NCBI GenBank assembly: GCA_034509425.1 | Contig: JAVTVJ010000822.1 | Coordinates: 186,001-250,000 of the forward strand | Source of the DNA: Eopsaltria australis | Lineage: Eukaryota > Chordata > Aves > Passeriformes > Petroicidae | Length of the DNA: 64,000 nt | Direction: 5' to 3' | Part shown: positions 51,751 through 62,957 of the stretch, piece by piece | Layout of the letters: each line of letters starts with the position of its first letter | Position numbering within the stretch: the first letter of the stretch is position 1 | Translations under genes and position numbers: made by a program | The notes under the pieces: generated by a model | Seen by the model: only the letters and a program-made list of their open reading frames with translations | Database searches by the model: none | What the model was told of the DNA's origin: nothing

Positions 51751-51877
51751 GGGAAGAAACCCTTCACGGGCCTATTTTTATCCAAGAGCCATATGATATC
51801 ACTTATTCCATGGGCTCAGCAAATCCAGAGATCCTCCTGAACTGCACAGCTAAAGGATATCCACTGCCATACTACAG
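51751..51877 (+). CDS. CNTN6: CNTN6 coding exon 2: mature N-terminus and first half of Ig1
   Basis: The exon follows acceptor tctttcgcag (51741-51750) and ends before donor gtgaag (51878). Its first two bases complete Gly19; it then reads EETLHGPIFIQEP... through ILLNCTAKGYP to YY and the first two bases of Arg61. The GPIFIQEP stretch is the typical contactin mature N-terminus before Ig1. LNC supplies the first Ig1 disulphide cysteine, and AKGYPLP is the following turn. It encodes 41 whole codons, the same residue count as human CNTN6 as I recall it, so no indel is apparent. NCT around the cysteine is an N-glycosylation sequon that I do not recall in human CNTN6. The 22.5-kb upstream intron separates leader from Ig1. 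No stop codon or frameshift is present. Confidence 0.92.
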
Positions 51878-54800
51878 GTGAAGTCAACCTTGGGGAAATA
51901 TTGGCTCACTGTGACTCTTTGAACTGTGTTTTAATCGCTGCACCACCAGAAATAAACACTCCAAAATGCGTTGAGTGCTCACAGCAAGAATAGACAAAAT
52001 TTATAGTAAATTTGAGGGATGAAGGGGAAATATTTTTGCTGCTTTGCTGTCAAGAAAATTAACCCAGAAAAAGGAAATAATTGAGAATCGTCCCCTAAGT
52101 ATTTCAAAATATAAGGAATTAATTCTGAACCCACAGAACAGCTGTGAAAAAGAGGAAAATTGGAGAGATGAGCATCTGTATTTGATAAAACTTTCCATAC
52201 ATTAATAAATGCTTGGAAAGCAGAAGAGAAACATCCTTCCCTTTTTCTAACTCTAACATTTCATGTACGTATTTATGGTGTTTGTTTATTTCCAATACCT
52301 TACAAGAGTCACTTCATAAAAACTTGGTGCAGAGGATTTTCTGTTTCTTTGGTAACATCATTTCCAATACAACTTGTTGCCCCAGGGATCTGGAAATCCA
52401 AGTTGGATAAGAGGAAAAGCTGGGAATCTAGGGGGAAAAAAAAGGATATTTTGCTTTCTTCAGAAAATAATGGGGAAAGTAATGGTTGAGGTGAAGGAAA
52501 ATTAGATTATAAAAAATAAATCATTCATGCAAGACATGAGAGAAAATTGTGTCCTATCAAATTCTTAGAGAATATTTATTGGAGAGCTTTTAACTGCTCC
52601 CTCCACAGCTTCCCCTGGAAAGTGCCACTCATGGTTATCAGCTTGGCTTTGGGACTTCATGGCTTGATTTGTCCCCAAACTTTGTGCTATGAAAGGAGCC
52701 CTTAATTTTCTTCATGAAAGGAACCCTTAATTTCCTTTATGAAAGGGACCCTTAATTTCCTTGAATTCATTTATGAAGGGAACCCTTAATTTCCTTTATG
52801 AAGGGAACCCTTAATTTCCTTTCCACAGTGCAACTTCCCCTCCCATGAGTAGAAACCCTCAGGTATTTCCCAACCCTTTTGTTCTCCCTCTTCTCACCAC
52901 GAACATCAACTGGTTCATGTCAAATCTCAAGTCTCTATAATTCTTCCACCCTTCTGTTTCATATCTATTTAAACACCTTCCTAGAAAATTCCTGGAATTT
53001 TGTATCCCCCCATGGATTCCTCACACCCACAAGGGGCAGAGACAGCAGCTCCCACCAGGCAGGAGAGCTGGGAACTCTCCCCCATCACATTTTTGATATC
53101 CATATTTTACCTTTAATTTTTTTCTACCCACCCATTAATTAAATTCCCTGGGTTTTTTTTTTTCACCATTCCCATTTTTTTGCACCATTTTGCAAAGCCT
53201 CAGTGGCTTCAGGGAGATGAGATCAACATCTGGGGCTGGATCCTGGAGCCCCAGGGTCAATTAGAAGTTATCAGACAATCACTGCTGCAATTACACCACG
53301 ATTTGGAGGGAGCTTTTCACTTTGCTTTGATTCCACCACAGCCAATGCTGCCTTTGTCAGATAAGGATTGAGCCCACATGTTTAAAATTCCAATAATTTT
53401 AGATCAATCAAGCCCAGTGTGAAATTTTAATCATCTCCTTTGCTGAGTGATGGCAAAGAACAGCAAGGACTGCTGGAGGTTTCTCTTTGATTCAGAAATA
53501 CAGAACCACTCCAACAGGAAGAAAGTTAGATAGGAGTTAATTTGCTATTTAGCATTTTTTTACATCAAGAAATACGCTGATAAATGCTTTTTCTTGAAAT
53601 AAAAAAAAATGCTTAGCATTTCCTAAAAGTTTTATTTTACTGGGTGTTCTTTTATTCTTACAGACTTGTCAAATATAGTGATAATTTTTTGCAATCTTTC
53701 CTCAAAATATTGAAGCACAGAGCAAGAATTGTGTGGAACTGTAGGGGGAAGGGCTGAGCAATAAAAATGAGGCACAGTTTTCCTGCTGGAAGTAGCAGAG
53801 AACACAGATCACACTGGAAACAAAAATATGGATGGAAGCATCACTAAAACCACTAAGAAATGCATAAAAATGTCCTGATAAATATAATTTTATCTCTTAT
53901 GTGTTTTTTATAAAGTCAAAATTGCCTATAATATCAGGTAGATTATTCGAGGTGTTTGCTGGTGTGATGTTGGTGGTAAATAAACACAACTTTTTTAATT
54001 AGATTTATCATTTTTTGCACTTAAGCTCTTTTTGGCTATAGTCACCAGAGGGTTTAGCACCAACTAACGCAGTGAATTTCACTTTTTTTTTTTATTTCCA
54101 GCCTATCCATGAACACCCTGCAGTGTTTCCAGCAGTATTTTGACATTTTTTGTTTGATTTAGCGTCCTCTTTTTTCCTGCACTTCCACTCAATATCCAGA
54201 GCAATCCCACAATCCTGCATTTTCATGCAGGTTGGAAACTGAGGGTGTTTTCCCCTCAATAATCTCAGAGAGGAGCCAATGGAACCAATAAATAAATCCA
54301 AGGGCAGCATGAGCAGCACTCATTAGAACATTTTCACATTTCAGCCCAACCCAGAGCGCAAAGGAGATAAAGAGATTCAAATCCAACCCAAACCCAAGCA
54401 GCACGAGAATAACTGGAATCACAAACGAGAGGGAGGGAACAGAGCACAGAGTCTGCAAGGGTTGCAAATGACATCAAATATGTTCATAATCATCGCATTA
54501 AATTTGACAACGATTCCCAGTAATCCCAAAAATCCACCCTTGAAATAGAAATTGCAGCCCTGCTCTGATGTCCTTGTTCCCTGGATTGTTGCTCCTTGGA
54601 TTAGAGCAGATTTTGCCTCCAAAGTGGGGTGGGGTTCAGAACTCCTTCACCCTCTGCTCTCTTGTTCAGAGTCAAGAGTTTTCAAACTTCCTATTTTTTT
54701 TCCTCATGGAAATGCTGTACGTGAATGAGGTTTTGCAAATCCTTTTGCCAATTACAAGAAAGCCTCAGGTGGCTTGGCAGGACATTTCCATTTGAATGCA

Positions 54801-57130
54801 AATAATCTGAGAAATATAGAACACAATGAAGTCGTAAAAATATTGATATTTATATTATAGCAGCACACTGGAAAGATAATTTATTAAATCGTGTGAGCAT
54901 ATACCCACTCACAGTCCTTGGGCTCCTGGGGAAATGATCAATTCAGCATCAGAATATAGGAAATTTTTTAAAGTTTAGCTTCTGAAAGAAAAAAAAAAAT
55001 CCAGGATGTATTTCCTACAAGTGAAGAAAAGAATTTTCCTAATGGTTGCATGAAAATATTCACAAAAATACGGAGATGATCCCTGCCTTAACGGGCTTGA
55101 GTTAAAAATTCCCTAAAATAATTATCCAGATTTCTGTGTATTAATACACACAAAGTCATTAAATCGTTGTCTACCACATGAATTCATTAATTCTCTTCCT
55201 CCAGTGATGTAAACATATTAATTAGGGAAAAAGCCCACACCAGGAGCTGAACCCCTGATCTATATGCAAAGTTTAATAATCATTGTACCATGGTGATTAG
55301 AATGATTATGGGGATACTGTGAAGAATTCATTTGCAGCAGCTAAGCCAATGGCTCTGCATTTGTTTGGAAAAACAATTATAGATCTTAATTGGGAGCCAT
55401 GCAATGATGACAGCAGTTATTTCAGTGATTGATTCTGAAATTAAAGAGAACTGGCAAATTAAATAGCAGAATATCTTAGATTGGAAAACGGGAAGCTTTA
55501 GACAATTTGGAGCACAAGTAAATCCTGAACTATGGCAAAATCCTAATGCTGGTATGTGATCCCTTCAGAAACCCAGACAAAGTTTCCTCATCCTTGCCAT
55601 AAAAATTAAAAAACAGCAAAATACCCTAAAATAACAGCAAAAACCAGACCAACTACAGCAAATATTAAAAAAGGAATCGAGCAGAGTTACAGAAACACCA
55701 AAATCAGCTGCAATTTGTAGGAAAAAATCCTGAGGGTTGAGTGTTGCACCCAGATTTGTCAGTGTGGATGAAGCCATGAAAGGGGAGAGAGTGACCAAGA
55801 GAAATTATTTCATGTTATTAGAATGTGCTCACAGAATTCCACTGATTTCATATTTAATCAGTCATTATCTTTCTAAACAAGTGCCCACTGGAAGGTCACG
55901 GCACTCCCTGTGCTCCTGGAGGTTTCCCTGGGAGCACAGAATTGCATTTCACAGCCCAGGGTGGGAATCCTCCAGCACAAAAACAACTCCTGAGCAGTGT
56001 GAGAGTGCAGAGAAGTCTGGGGGTGACTGACAAAACCTCGTGCTGTGTATCCAGGTCAGATTTCCAGGGATAAAGTGGGAGTTTGCTTCAATTTATTACC
56101 TGGGAAAACTTCCCTCACTGTCAGGAATTGCAAATAACCAGAAATCGATGTTTTTTATGCTGTGATTCTGCAGATAATTAACAAGGAGATGACTGCCCTT
56201 GGTTTGGGCACTGCCAGGGATCCAAAATGAGACACTGGCAACCTTTGTGTGGTCCTTCCATCCTGTGGAGGGCTTGGAATCACATCCACAGGAGCCAACA
56301 GAAATGATAAAAGCTGGAAAATTGGCTCTGATATAAAATCAGGAGAAGAAAACACCTGATTGCGTAGTTTTAGGATTGCTGACCACCTAAAAATGGCATT
56401 AACAAACCCAAAACTTGCAGATCTCAGAGGCTGAGTCCTTTATCCTTCCTTCAGCTTCCCACGAGCAAGGACAATTCAGCCTTAATGTGACTAATGGCAA
56501 AGCCACAGAAATTCCCCGCCTGAGCCACATAATATTTATTTTCTTTGGAAGAGAAATTGTATTTTGACATCTGTAAACAGCTGGGTAATGTTGCAGACAC
56601 AATCCATTTTCTGCTCAGTGGACTAACGGGGACAAATGATGATTTAAAGCAGCAGCGTTCTCATCATTAAATGATCAGTCTCAGGCTCGCTGGATAAAAA
56701 CTTCCCTCTCAGCTTTTGTTCTGCCCTCTCAAGTGCAATCCTTCCTGATCTACATCTCCAAAGCGTTTTTGTTGCCAAGTTCATGATTAATCATTTGCAA
56801 GGACTGTAAAGCACGCTCATGTTGTAAAAATAATGTAGTTGTAGACAAGGTATAAACCCCCCTTCCTGACTGAGTGGATAACTTGGTGTGAATAAGTTAT
56901 AATTACTTTTTGTGGACATTTGGGTGACTAAAGTAAAGATTTTTCCAAAGAATCCCATTATTGCTATCATTAAGATTGATGTAAGAAGCAGTCGTGTGTG
57001 AGAAATGATCTAATTTTGTGATATTTAACTACATTTTTATCATTCCAGGTATGCTACAGCACACTATTTAAGATAAATATGAATAGGCTCTGTAAATTAT
57101 AAGCATAATTTGATTTTTTTCCCCTCAAAG
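51878..57130 (+). other. CNTN6: CNTN6 intron inside Ig1
   Basis: A 5.25-kb phase-2 intron splitting the Arg codon before the Ig core tryptophan. It contains a small ~25-bp repeat (52690-52826) and otherwise unique AT-rich sequence; no CR1 copy is evident. No exon was recognised within it. Confidence 0.9.
52690..52826. repeat. ~25-bp tandem repeat, 5 copies
   Basis: The unit atgaaagggaacccttaatt plus tcctt recurs five times; one copy carries a 9-base insertion (gaattcatt). Confidence 0.88.
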
Positions 57131-57306
57131 GTGGAAGCAAAATGGCACAGATATTGATCTTACCATGAGTTATCACTACAGGTTGGTTGGAGGCAGCTTG
57201 GCAATCAATAACCCACATAAAAATCAGGATATTGGAACATACCAGTGTTTGGCCACAAATTCATTTGGAACAATTCTGAGCAGGAAGGCAAAGCTTCAAT
57301 TTGCAT
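57131..57306 (+). CDS. CNTN6: CNTN6 coding exon 3: second half of Ig1
   Basis: Acceptor cccctcaaag ends at 57130 and the consensus donor gtaagt starts at 57307. The first base completes Arg61 (AG|G). It then reads WKQNGTDID...MSYHYRL...GGSLAINN...[26 protein letters not shown] and leaves one T for a following Tyr codon. It has the Ig core Trp directly after the intron, the DxGxYxC signature with the second disulphide cysteine, and an NGT glycosylation sequon. From memory, about 50 of 58 residues match human CNTN6. The 176-base length preserves phase. A contactin Ig1 contributes to the N-terminal horseshoe used in adhesion and partner binding. An open frame starting at an internal ATG (57165) runs past the donor to 57371; residues after 57306 are intronic. 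Confidence 0.95.
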
Positions 57307-60209
57307 GTAAGTTGGGAAGATCATGTTTATTAGAGCATTATTTTCCTATTCATTCTGCACGTGGACTGTAATTTATTGGGTAATTAAAGGATCGTTGGGG
57401 ATTCTGTCCAAAAGGTTTGACTTCCTTCAGCACTGCTTATTCCTAAAAAAACCCCAAAATGTTCCTGGTAAATATTAATAACAAAACCAGACATCTGATG
57501 GCTGCTGCCCTCGGGGGCCAGGATAAAACTCAGGAAATTGAAAGGTCAAGGAAGATCAGCACCATTATTTTCACTTAATAAAGGTATTTCCACTTTTTAG
57601 GACAGTGGTTTTGTTGTTATCCCTCAGGTAGCTACAGCTGAGGGGGGAATTGTTGCAAAAAGTTGGGCTTTGAGTTTTCTGTAGCTAATGAGGTCTAATT
57701 GAGACACAAAAACATTGTTCCCCTAATTGGCACACTGATTTTTTTTTTTTACATTACCAAAGAAGCACTTTTTCCTTCCACAGTGAGTAAAATTGTGAGC
57801 CACTCTCCGAAATATTTCACATTTCAGCTCCCTCAGGTCGAGCACATTGCCTGTCTTGAGATGATTTAAAATTTATTTCATCTTTGCTCCCCATTTCACT
57901 CCTTCACAACTTCACAACCTTTTTCACAAGGTTTGGACGCGGTGACTGAGTTCTGTGAATGCCCTGGGGACAGGGGGAACAACAGTGGCAACCAAAAAAC
58001 TCCAGATATTCCCTCCAGCCCTTTTTTTATTTTTTTTGCAGTCTGAAGCTCAGAGCAGTCTGTTGCTGGGAGAAAGCAATTGTTTTCAAAGCTCATTAAT
58101 AAAACATGTGTCTAAAGCCAACCTCGTGTCGCTATTTCAGACACCAGCAAACGGATTAATTATTAATCTTGTTCCATTTCTCACAGCAAACCTCGTGTCA
58201 CAGGGGTTACACAAAGGAGACATCAGAGGTCAGGCTGGTTCACAGAGTGTCTTTCAGCAGAGCTGATCAAAAGGTGTAGCACTGGTACCTCATTTAATAA
58301 TATTTTACCCTGAGTTTCTCAAACAGCTTTGATATCCAAGAGCTGGTCAAATGTAAAAAGAATAAAAAAATTCGATTCATTATTTTACCACTTTTTTTGG
58401 CTGAAACATTTTTTTCAAGCCAGACTTCCTGAGTGGGAAATTGTTCCGAGATTTGGAGGTGAGAGTTGTTCAGTGACAGAACAAATTCCAGTTTAGAAAG
58501 GAGCAAGAATAGACAACCACCTCAAAACTGTCCATGGAGTCTGTAATCCCCAAGGAACCAAGGCAGGCCAGGCAGGGAGCTGGGAAAAGACCTGAGGAAA
58601 GGGAACATCCTTAAATGAAGGCACAAATGAGGTGTAAAAAAATTTTAAAAAAGGGGGAAGAAAGGAAAAACACAAATATTTGTGAAAGAAAGAAGGTTCT
58701 GGTGATTATTCAGCATTTCATATCTTTTATTTGAGCCTTTTAACCCCACCCAAACACTTTCCAAAGTTCCTGCAGGGAGCAGATCCCAGAGCTGGCTCTG
58801 GTTTGCCCCCAGCTCTCAGCCTGCTCCAGTCCCCCAGCCCTAGCAGCACCAAGGAATGCTGAATTTATCCCATAATCAAGCACTACACCACTTTTCTGGT
58901 AGTGGTGACAGATATTTACATCCTTCCCCATGGAGAAGAGAGAGGACAGACAAATCAAAGGCTGTTATTTACACTGACAAACACAAATTTACAGGAAAAT
59001 GCTTCAATTTGGCGGCATCACCGCAGAACTGGGAGTTTTAAGTTGTCTAACAATAGGGAAAAAAAAAACAAACCCACAGTACATGGAAAACGTCATAATG
59101 ACCTGATGAGAATAGTGGAACAAATTACCTTGAAACGCTTATTTCACAGTCAACATTTCCTTGCTTCTTATTTTCATGTTGCCATCCAATTTAATTCTTT
59201 GTTTCAACCAATACTTCAGGCTATATCTTAAAATCCAGGCAGGCAGGCACGTTGCTGTTATGACACTTTCATTCAACACCTCACCAAATGGGATTTTTCC
59301 CTAGACTGGAATGCTTGGCATATTATTGCAATCTCCCTGATAAAGAATTGAATCAAACCCATTATCCAAGCAACAGGGTTTATGTGTATTTGTCTCTTTT
59401 CTACCAGGTAACTAACTCTGAGTTGGAGTTTGAATTAATGATACCTCCAGAAACCTATTCAACATGTCAACTTAATATGTGAGAAATACTTTTTCCCCCC
59501 TCTGCTCGAGATAGGAAGTTCTCCGCCAAGCGAAATAAATGCGGGACGAGATTAGAAATACGTCTTCGGATTCAGCTGGAGTTTGGTGCTTATCCTCCAT
59601 TAAAACCAGAGCTGTCAAAGGGAAGCTGCAGGAGGAATATTGTACAGAAGGCAGTGGCATAGATTATTAAAGCTACAAGCTGGAAATGAGAGACATTGTC
59701 AGGGAGAGGGAGCACGGGAATGCATTAGCGGGATGCAGGGATGGCAGGCCCTTGGCATCCCCGCTCCCTGCGCGAGGCTTGTTTTGTCATAAATAAACTT
59801 GAAAGCTCCCTATAAATCCTGCACGTCCCCTGCTCCCCTGCCAGCAGCACGTTTGGAGCAGCCCACGTGTGTTTTGCAGGAGTTGTTGAGGTGGAGGTTG
59901 TTGTAAAGCTTTGGTGTCAGGCCTTGGGTGTGCAGCCAGAGCCAAACACACGAGTGGGGTTTTTGTCCAGGCTGGAGTCTGGGGTCATGGTCTGACACCC
60001 ACAGGGTTTGTCCCCTTCCTGTACAGTGGTGACATCCAGGACAAGGTCACCTGGAAGACTTAAGCTCAGCCTAAAGGGAAGACATAAGGCATGGGGAGTT
60101 CATCTTGGAACTAGGCCTGAGTCATCTTGAAGGAAGAGTTGAGGACATGGAAGCCTGTCCTTCAGCTTTTACACAACTTAGAATCACAGAATCATCAGAG
60201 GACACATTT

Positions 60210-60440
60210 TAAGCTGCACCTGGCAAAGTTTAGGCTGGACATCGGGAAAATATTCTTCACAGAAAGGGTGGCTGGGCACTGGAATGGGCTGCCCAGGGAG
60301 GTGGTGGAGTCACCATCCCTAGAGGTGTTTAAAAAAAGGCTGAATGAGGCACTCATGGTTGAGTTGGTAAGTTGGTGTCAGGTCCTAGGTTGGACTTAGT
60401 GATCTCCAAGGTCTTTTCCAACCTCATTAATTCTGGGATT
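60210..60440 (+). mobile_element. CR1 LINE 3' fragment (left arm of inverted pair)
   Basis: Contains agctgcacctggcaaagttt, ggctggacatcgggaaaata, cactggaatgggctgcccag, gaggtggtggagtcaccatc, cctagaggtgtttaaaaaaa, and the end ggtcttttccaacctcatt. It meets an antisense copy of the same module directly downstream. Confidence 0.88.
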
Positions 60441-60441
60441 A

Positions 60442-60650
60442 AGGATGAAAAAGACCTCCAAGATCACCCAGTCCAATCTTCACCCAATCTCCCCCTGCTC
60501 ACAAGCCACATCACAAAATGCCACATCTCCTTGTTTTTTGAACACTTCCAAGGATGGTGACTCCACCACTTCCATGAGCAGCCAGTTCCAAAGCTTGGCC
60601 ACTCTTTCGGTGCTGAAATTTTTCCCGAGGCGTTTTTGTTTCAGGCATTT
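60442..60650 (-). mobile_element. CR1 LINE 3' fragment (right arm of inverted pair)
   Basis: Antisense: aaaaagacctccaagatcac, ccagtccaatcttcaccc, gaacacttccaaggatggtg, actccaccacttccatgagc, agccagttccaaagcttggc, ctgaaatttttcccgaggcg. Its 3' end abuts the 3' end of the preceding copy. Similarity may extend to about 60760. Confidence 0.85.
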
Positions 60651-62402
60651 CATGCCTTCAGAAAAGGCAAACAAAAAACCTGTTAGGGAAAGCTGCTTCA
60701 GTGTGGCTTCAACCAGAACTTTCTCCCAAGGCACACAGGGGATTTGCTTTAATTATTTCCTCAGTTTTAAGCAAAAATAACTGTGTGCAAACAACTGGTC
60801 TTGAGGGAAATCCCCGTAACAGGCTGCATGAAACAGCCTGTCCAGGCCTGTTACTTGTTCTTTTAGCTCCCAAACACATCCATAGCAGAGGCATTAAGAG
60901 AGAGGCAGGAGAAATAAGAAGTGCAATTAAACAAACTAGAATAAAAAAGGACTCCACAATGAAAAAGAATCAAGTGTGAACCTTATTCATAATTATTCAG
61001 GGCATAAACCCAGAAAATTCAGCATTAATTGAAAGCATCTTGTTGCTTGGGGATCTTAAATTCGATTCTCAGTCAAGTTATTCTACGCTTGATGATAAAA
61101 GTCATGATGATTGCAGCTTTCTCAGGCCTGAAATTCTTAGAAACAATGAAAACAACTTGAATTCATGCCTAGAATTTGTCACTTTGCCCTGATCCACACA
61201 GAAGGGCTCACAGTGGAGCCTTTAGACCCCATATTTTAAAGTTCCCCACAATGCTACAGGCCCAGGAAGGATTTCTCCTTGGAGTTTTTGGGCCCCAACC
61301 ACATTCTCCTGGTTTTCAAAGTGATGCTCGAGGGTTTTGCTTGGGGCTTATTCTCAACAGCATTTTGGCCAACACCACCACCCTCCCTGCTTTTGGCCAG
61401 TGATGATGTGCTCACAGCTCCATGGCTGAGACTGACAGAGCTGGAGCTCTTGGAATAAAATCTGCAGCTCCCAAGAGCTTCCACGTGCTTTTTGTCAGAG
61501 ACAGGAGACACAGTTTTGCTGAAATAACAAATTAGAGGCAATAATTCCTCCCAGACTGAGTTTTTGCCATTCTGAAAGACAAAAATAACAGTCCATCGTT
61601 AGCATTTAACCATTTCAGGGAGGAGTATATTAAAGCCAGTCAAATCCATTTAGTGTTGGCTGGATGGTGACAGGCTGAGCTTTAGCAGAGCCCAGTTGGA
61701 GGGGCTGGCAGGGAGATGCTCAGCCAGCATGAAAGCCCCACTTTTTATCTGATTACTTCATCGTGTTATTTACCTTCGAGTGCACACAAATTACAGAAAC
61801 ATCACAAAGCAATCCAGCAGCCTGGAGATGTCATAACCCTTTTCACTGGCAGTGTATGCTCTGAAACAGAAAATGGAAAAATCAATAGGCTCAGATCAGA
61901 TAGGCTGAATTTGCAAAGTCTGGACATGCATGAATTTAAGGCTAAATGGCACCTACACTTCTGGCTGGGTCGTGCTGTGGTGCTGTGTGTGTCCAGAAAT
62001 CCCTCTGTAACAATTGTATTTGATTAAAAGGTGTGCTGGCTGTTGTAACTACCACCTGGAGTAAAGCTCTCTGGGTCTTTAAGCTGATTGTTAATTCATC
62101 ACTGCGCACGAGGGCTGGAATACTGATCAGGCTGCCTGGCAGTTGGGTTGCAGGAATGAACTCTGGCAGGGCCTTTCTTTTTCAAAAGGAGGCATAAACT
62201 GCTCAGTTCAGCGCTCAACAGGCGCTCAGGGATGACCAGCTGGTAGCTGAAGAGCAGGAAGGAGGAAGGGCTCAGCTTGCCAGAGCCAGGAAAAGGTCAT
62301 CATCAAAAATACAAAATACATCCTCAGAAGTTTGACTTGGTTTTCTAAATTTCCTTTTTCCTCTTTAGGGACATATCAGGTAAAGCTGTAAACTTGCCTA
62401 TA

Positions 62403-62800
62403 TCCGCAGAGAATCATGGAATGGCCTGGTTGGATGGGACATTAGAGATCATCCAGTTCCACCCCCTGCCACCTTCCACTGTCTCAGGGTGCTCCAAGCC
62501 ACATCCAGCCTGGCCTTGGTCTTCCTGGGATCCAGGGGCAGCCACAGCTTCTCTGGGAATTCCATTCCAGGGCCTCCCCACCCTCCCAGCCAGGAACTCC
62601 TTCCCAATATCCCATCTTATCCTACTCTCTGCCAGTGTGAAGCCATTCCCCCTTGTCCTGTCCCTCCAGGCTCTTTTCCAAAATCTCTCTCCATCTTTCT
62701 TGTAGCTCCCTTCAAGTACTAATGACCACAGTGAGGCCACCCCAAAGCTTCTCTTCTGCAGACTAAACAATCCCAATTCTGTCAGTCTCTATCCTCATTC
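62403..62800 (-). mobile_element. CR1 LINE 3' fragment
   Basis: Long antisense tail: agaatcatggaatggcctgg, ccagttccaccccctgcc, catccagcctggccttggtc, cttctctgggaattccattc, ccttcccaatatcccatctt, and a distal part ending gactaaacaatcccaattct. The usual 'gggcagggaca' block is deleted between the cccctgcc and accttccact motifs. Confidence 0.92.
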
Positions 62801-62877
62801 TAACACCACTCTCCACCCTACACATGCTGAGTAATGCCCTGACCCCACCTCTCTTTTAAAAGAGTGGCCTTTATATA

Positions 62878-62957
62878 ATCCTGGAATGGTTTGGAAGGAA
62901 CCTTAAAGCTCATCTCATTCCAACCCCACTCCACAGGCAGGGACATCTTCCACTGAT
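62878..62957 (-). mobile_element. CR1 LINE 3' end, short
   Basis: A second antisense CR1 terminus 80 bases further on: atcctggaatggtttggaag, gaaccttaaagctcatctca, ccacaggcagggacatcttc. Probably an independent insertion. Confidence 0.82.

Noticed and set aside
56195..56290. Possible CR1 remnant (gggcactgccagggatcc)
   Set aside because: Only ~18 bases resemble the CR1 tail and no flanking module is recognisable.
57307..57371. Continuation of the Ig1 reading frame past 57306
   Set aside because: A perfect gtaagt donor and the contactin phase show that this is intron read-through.
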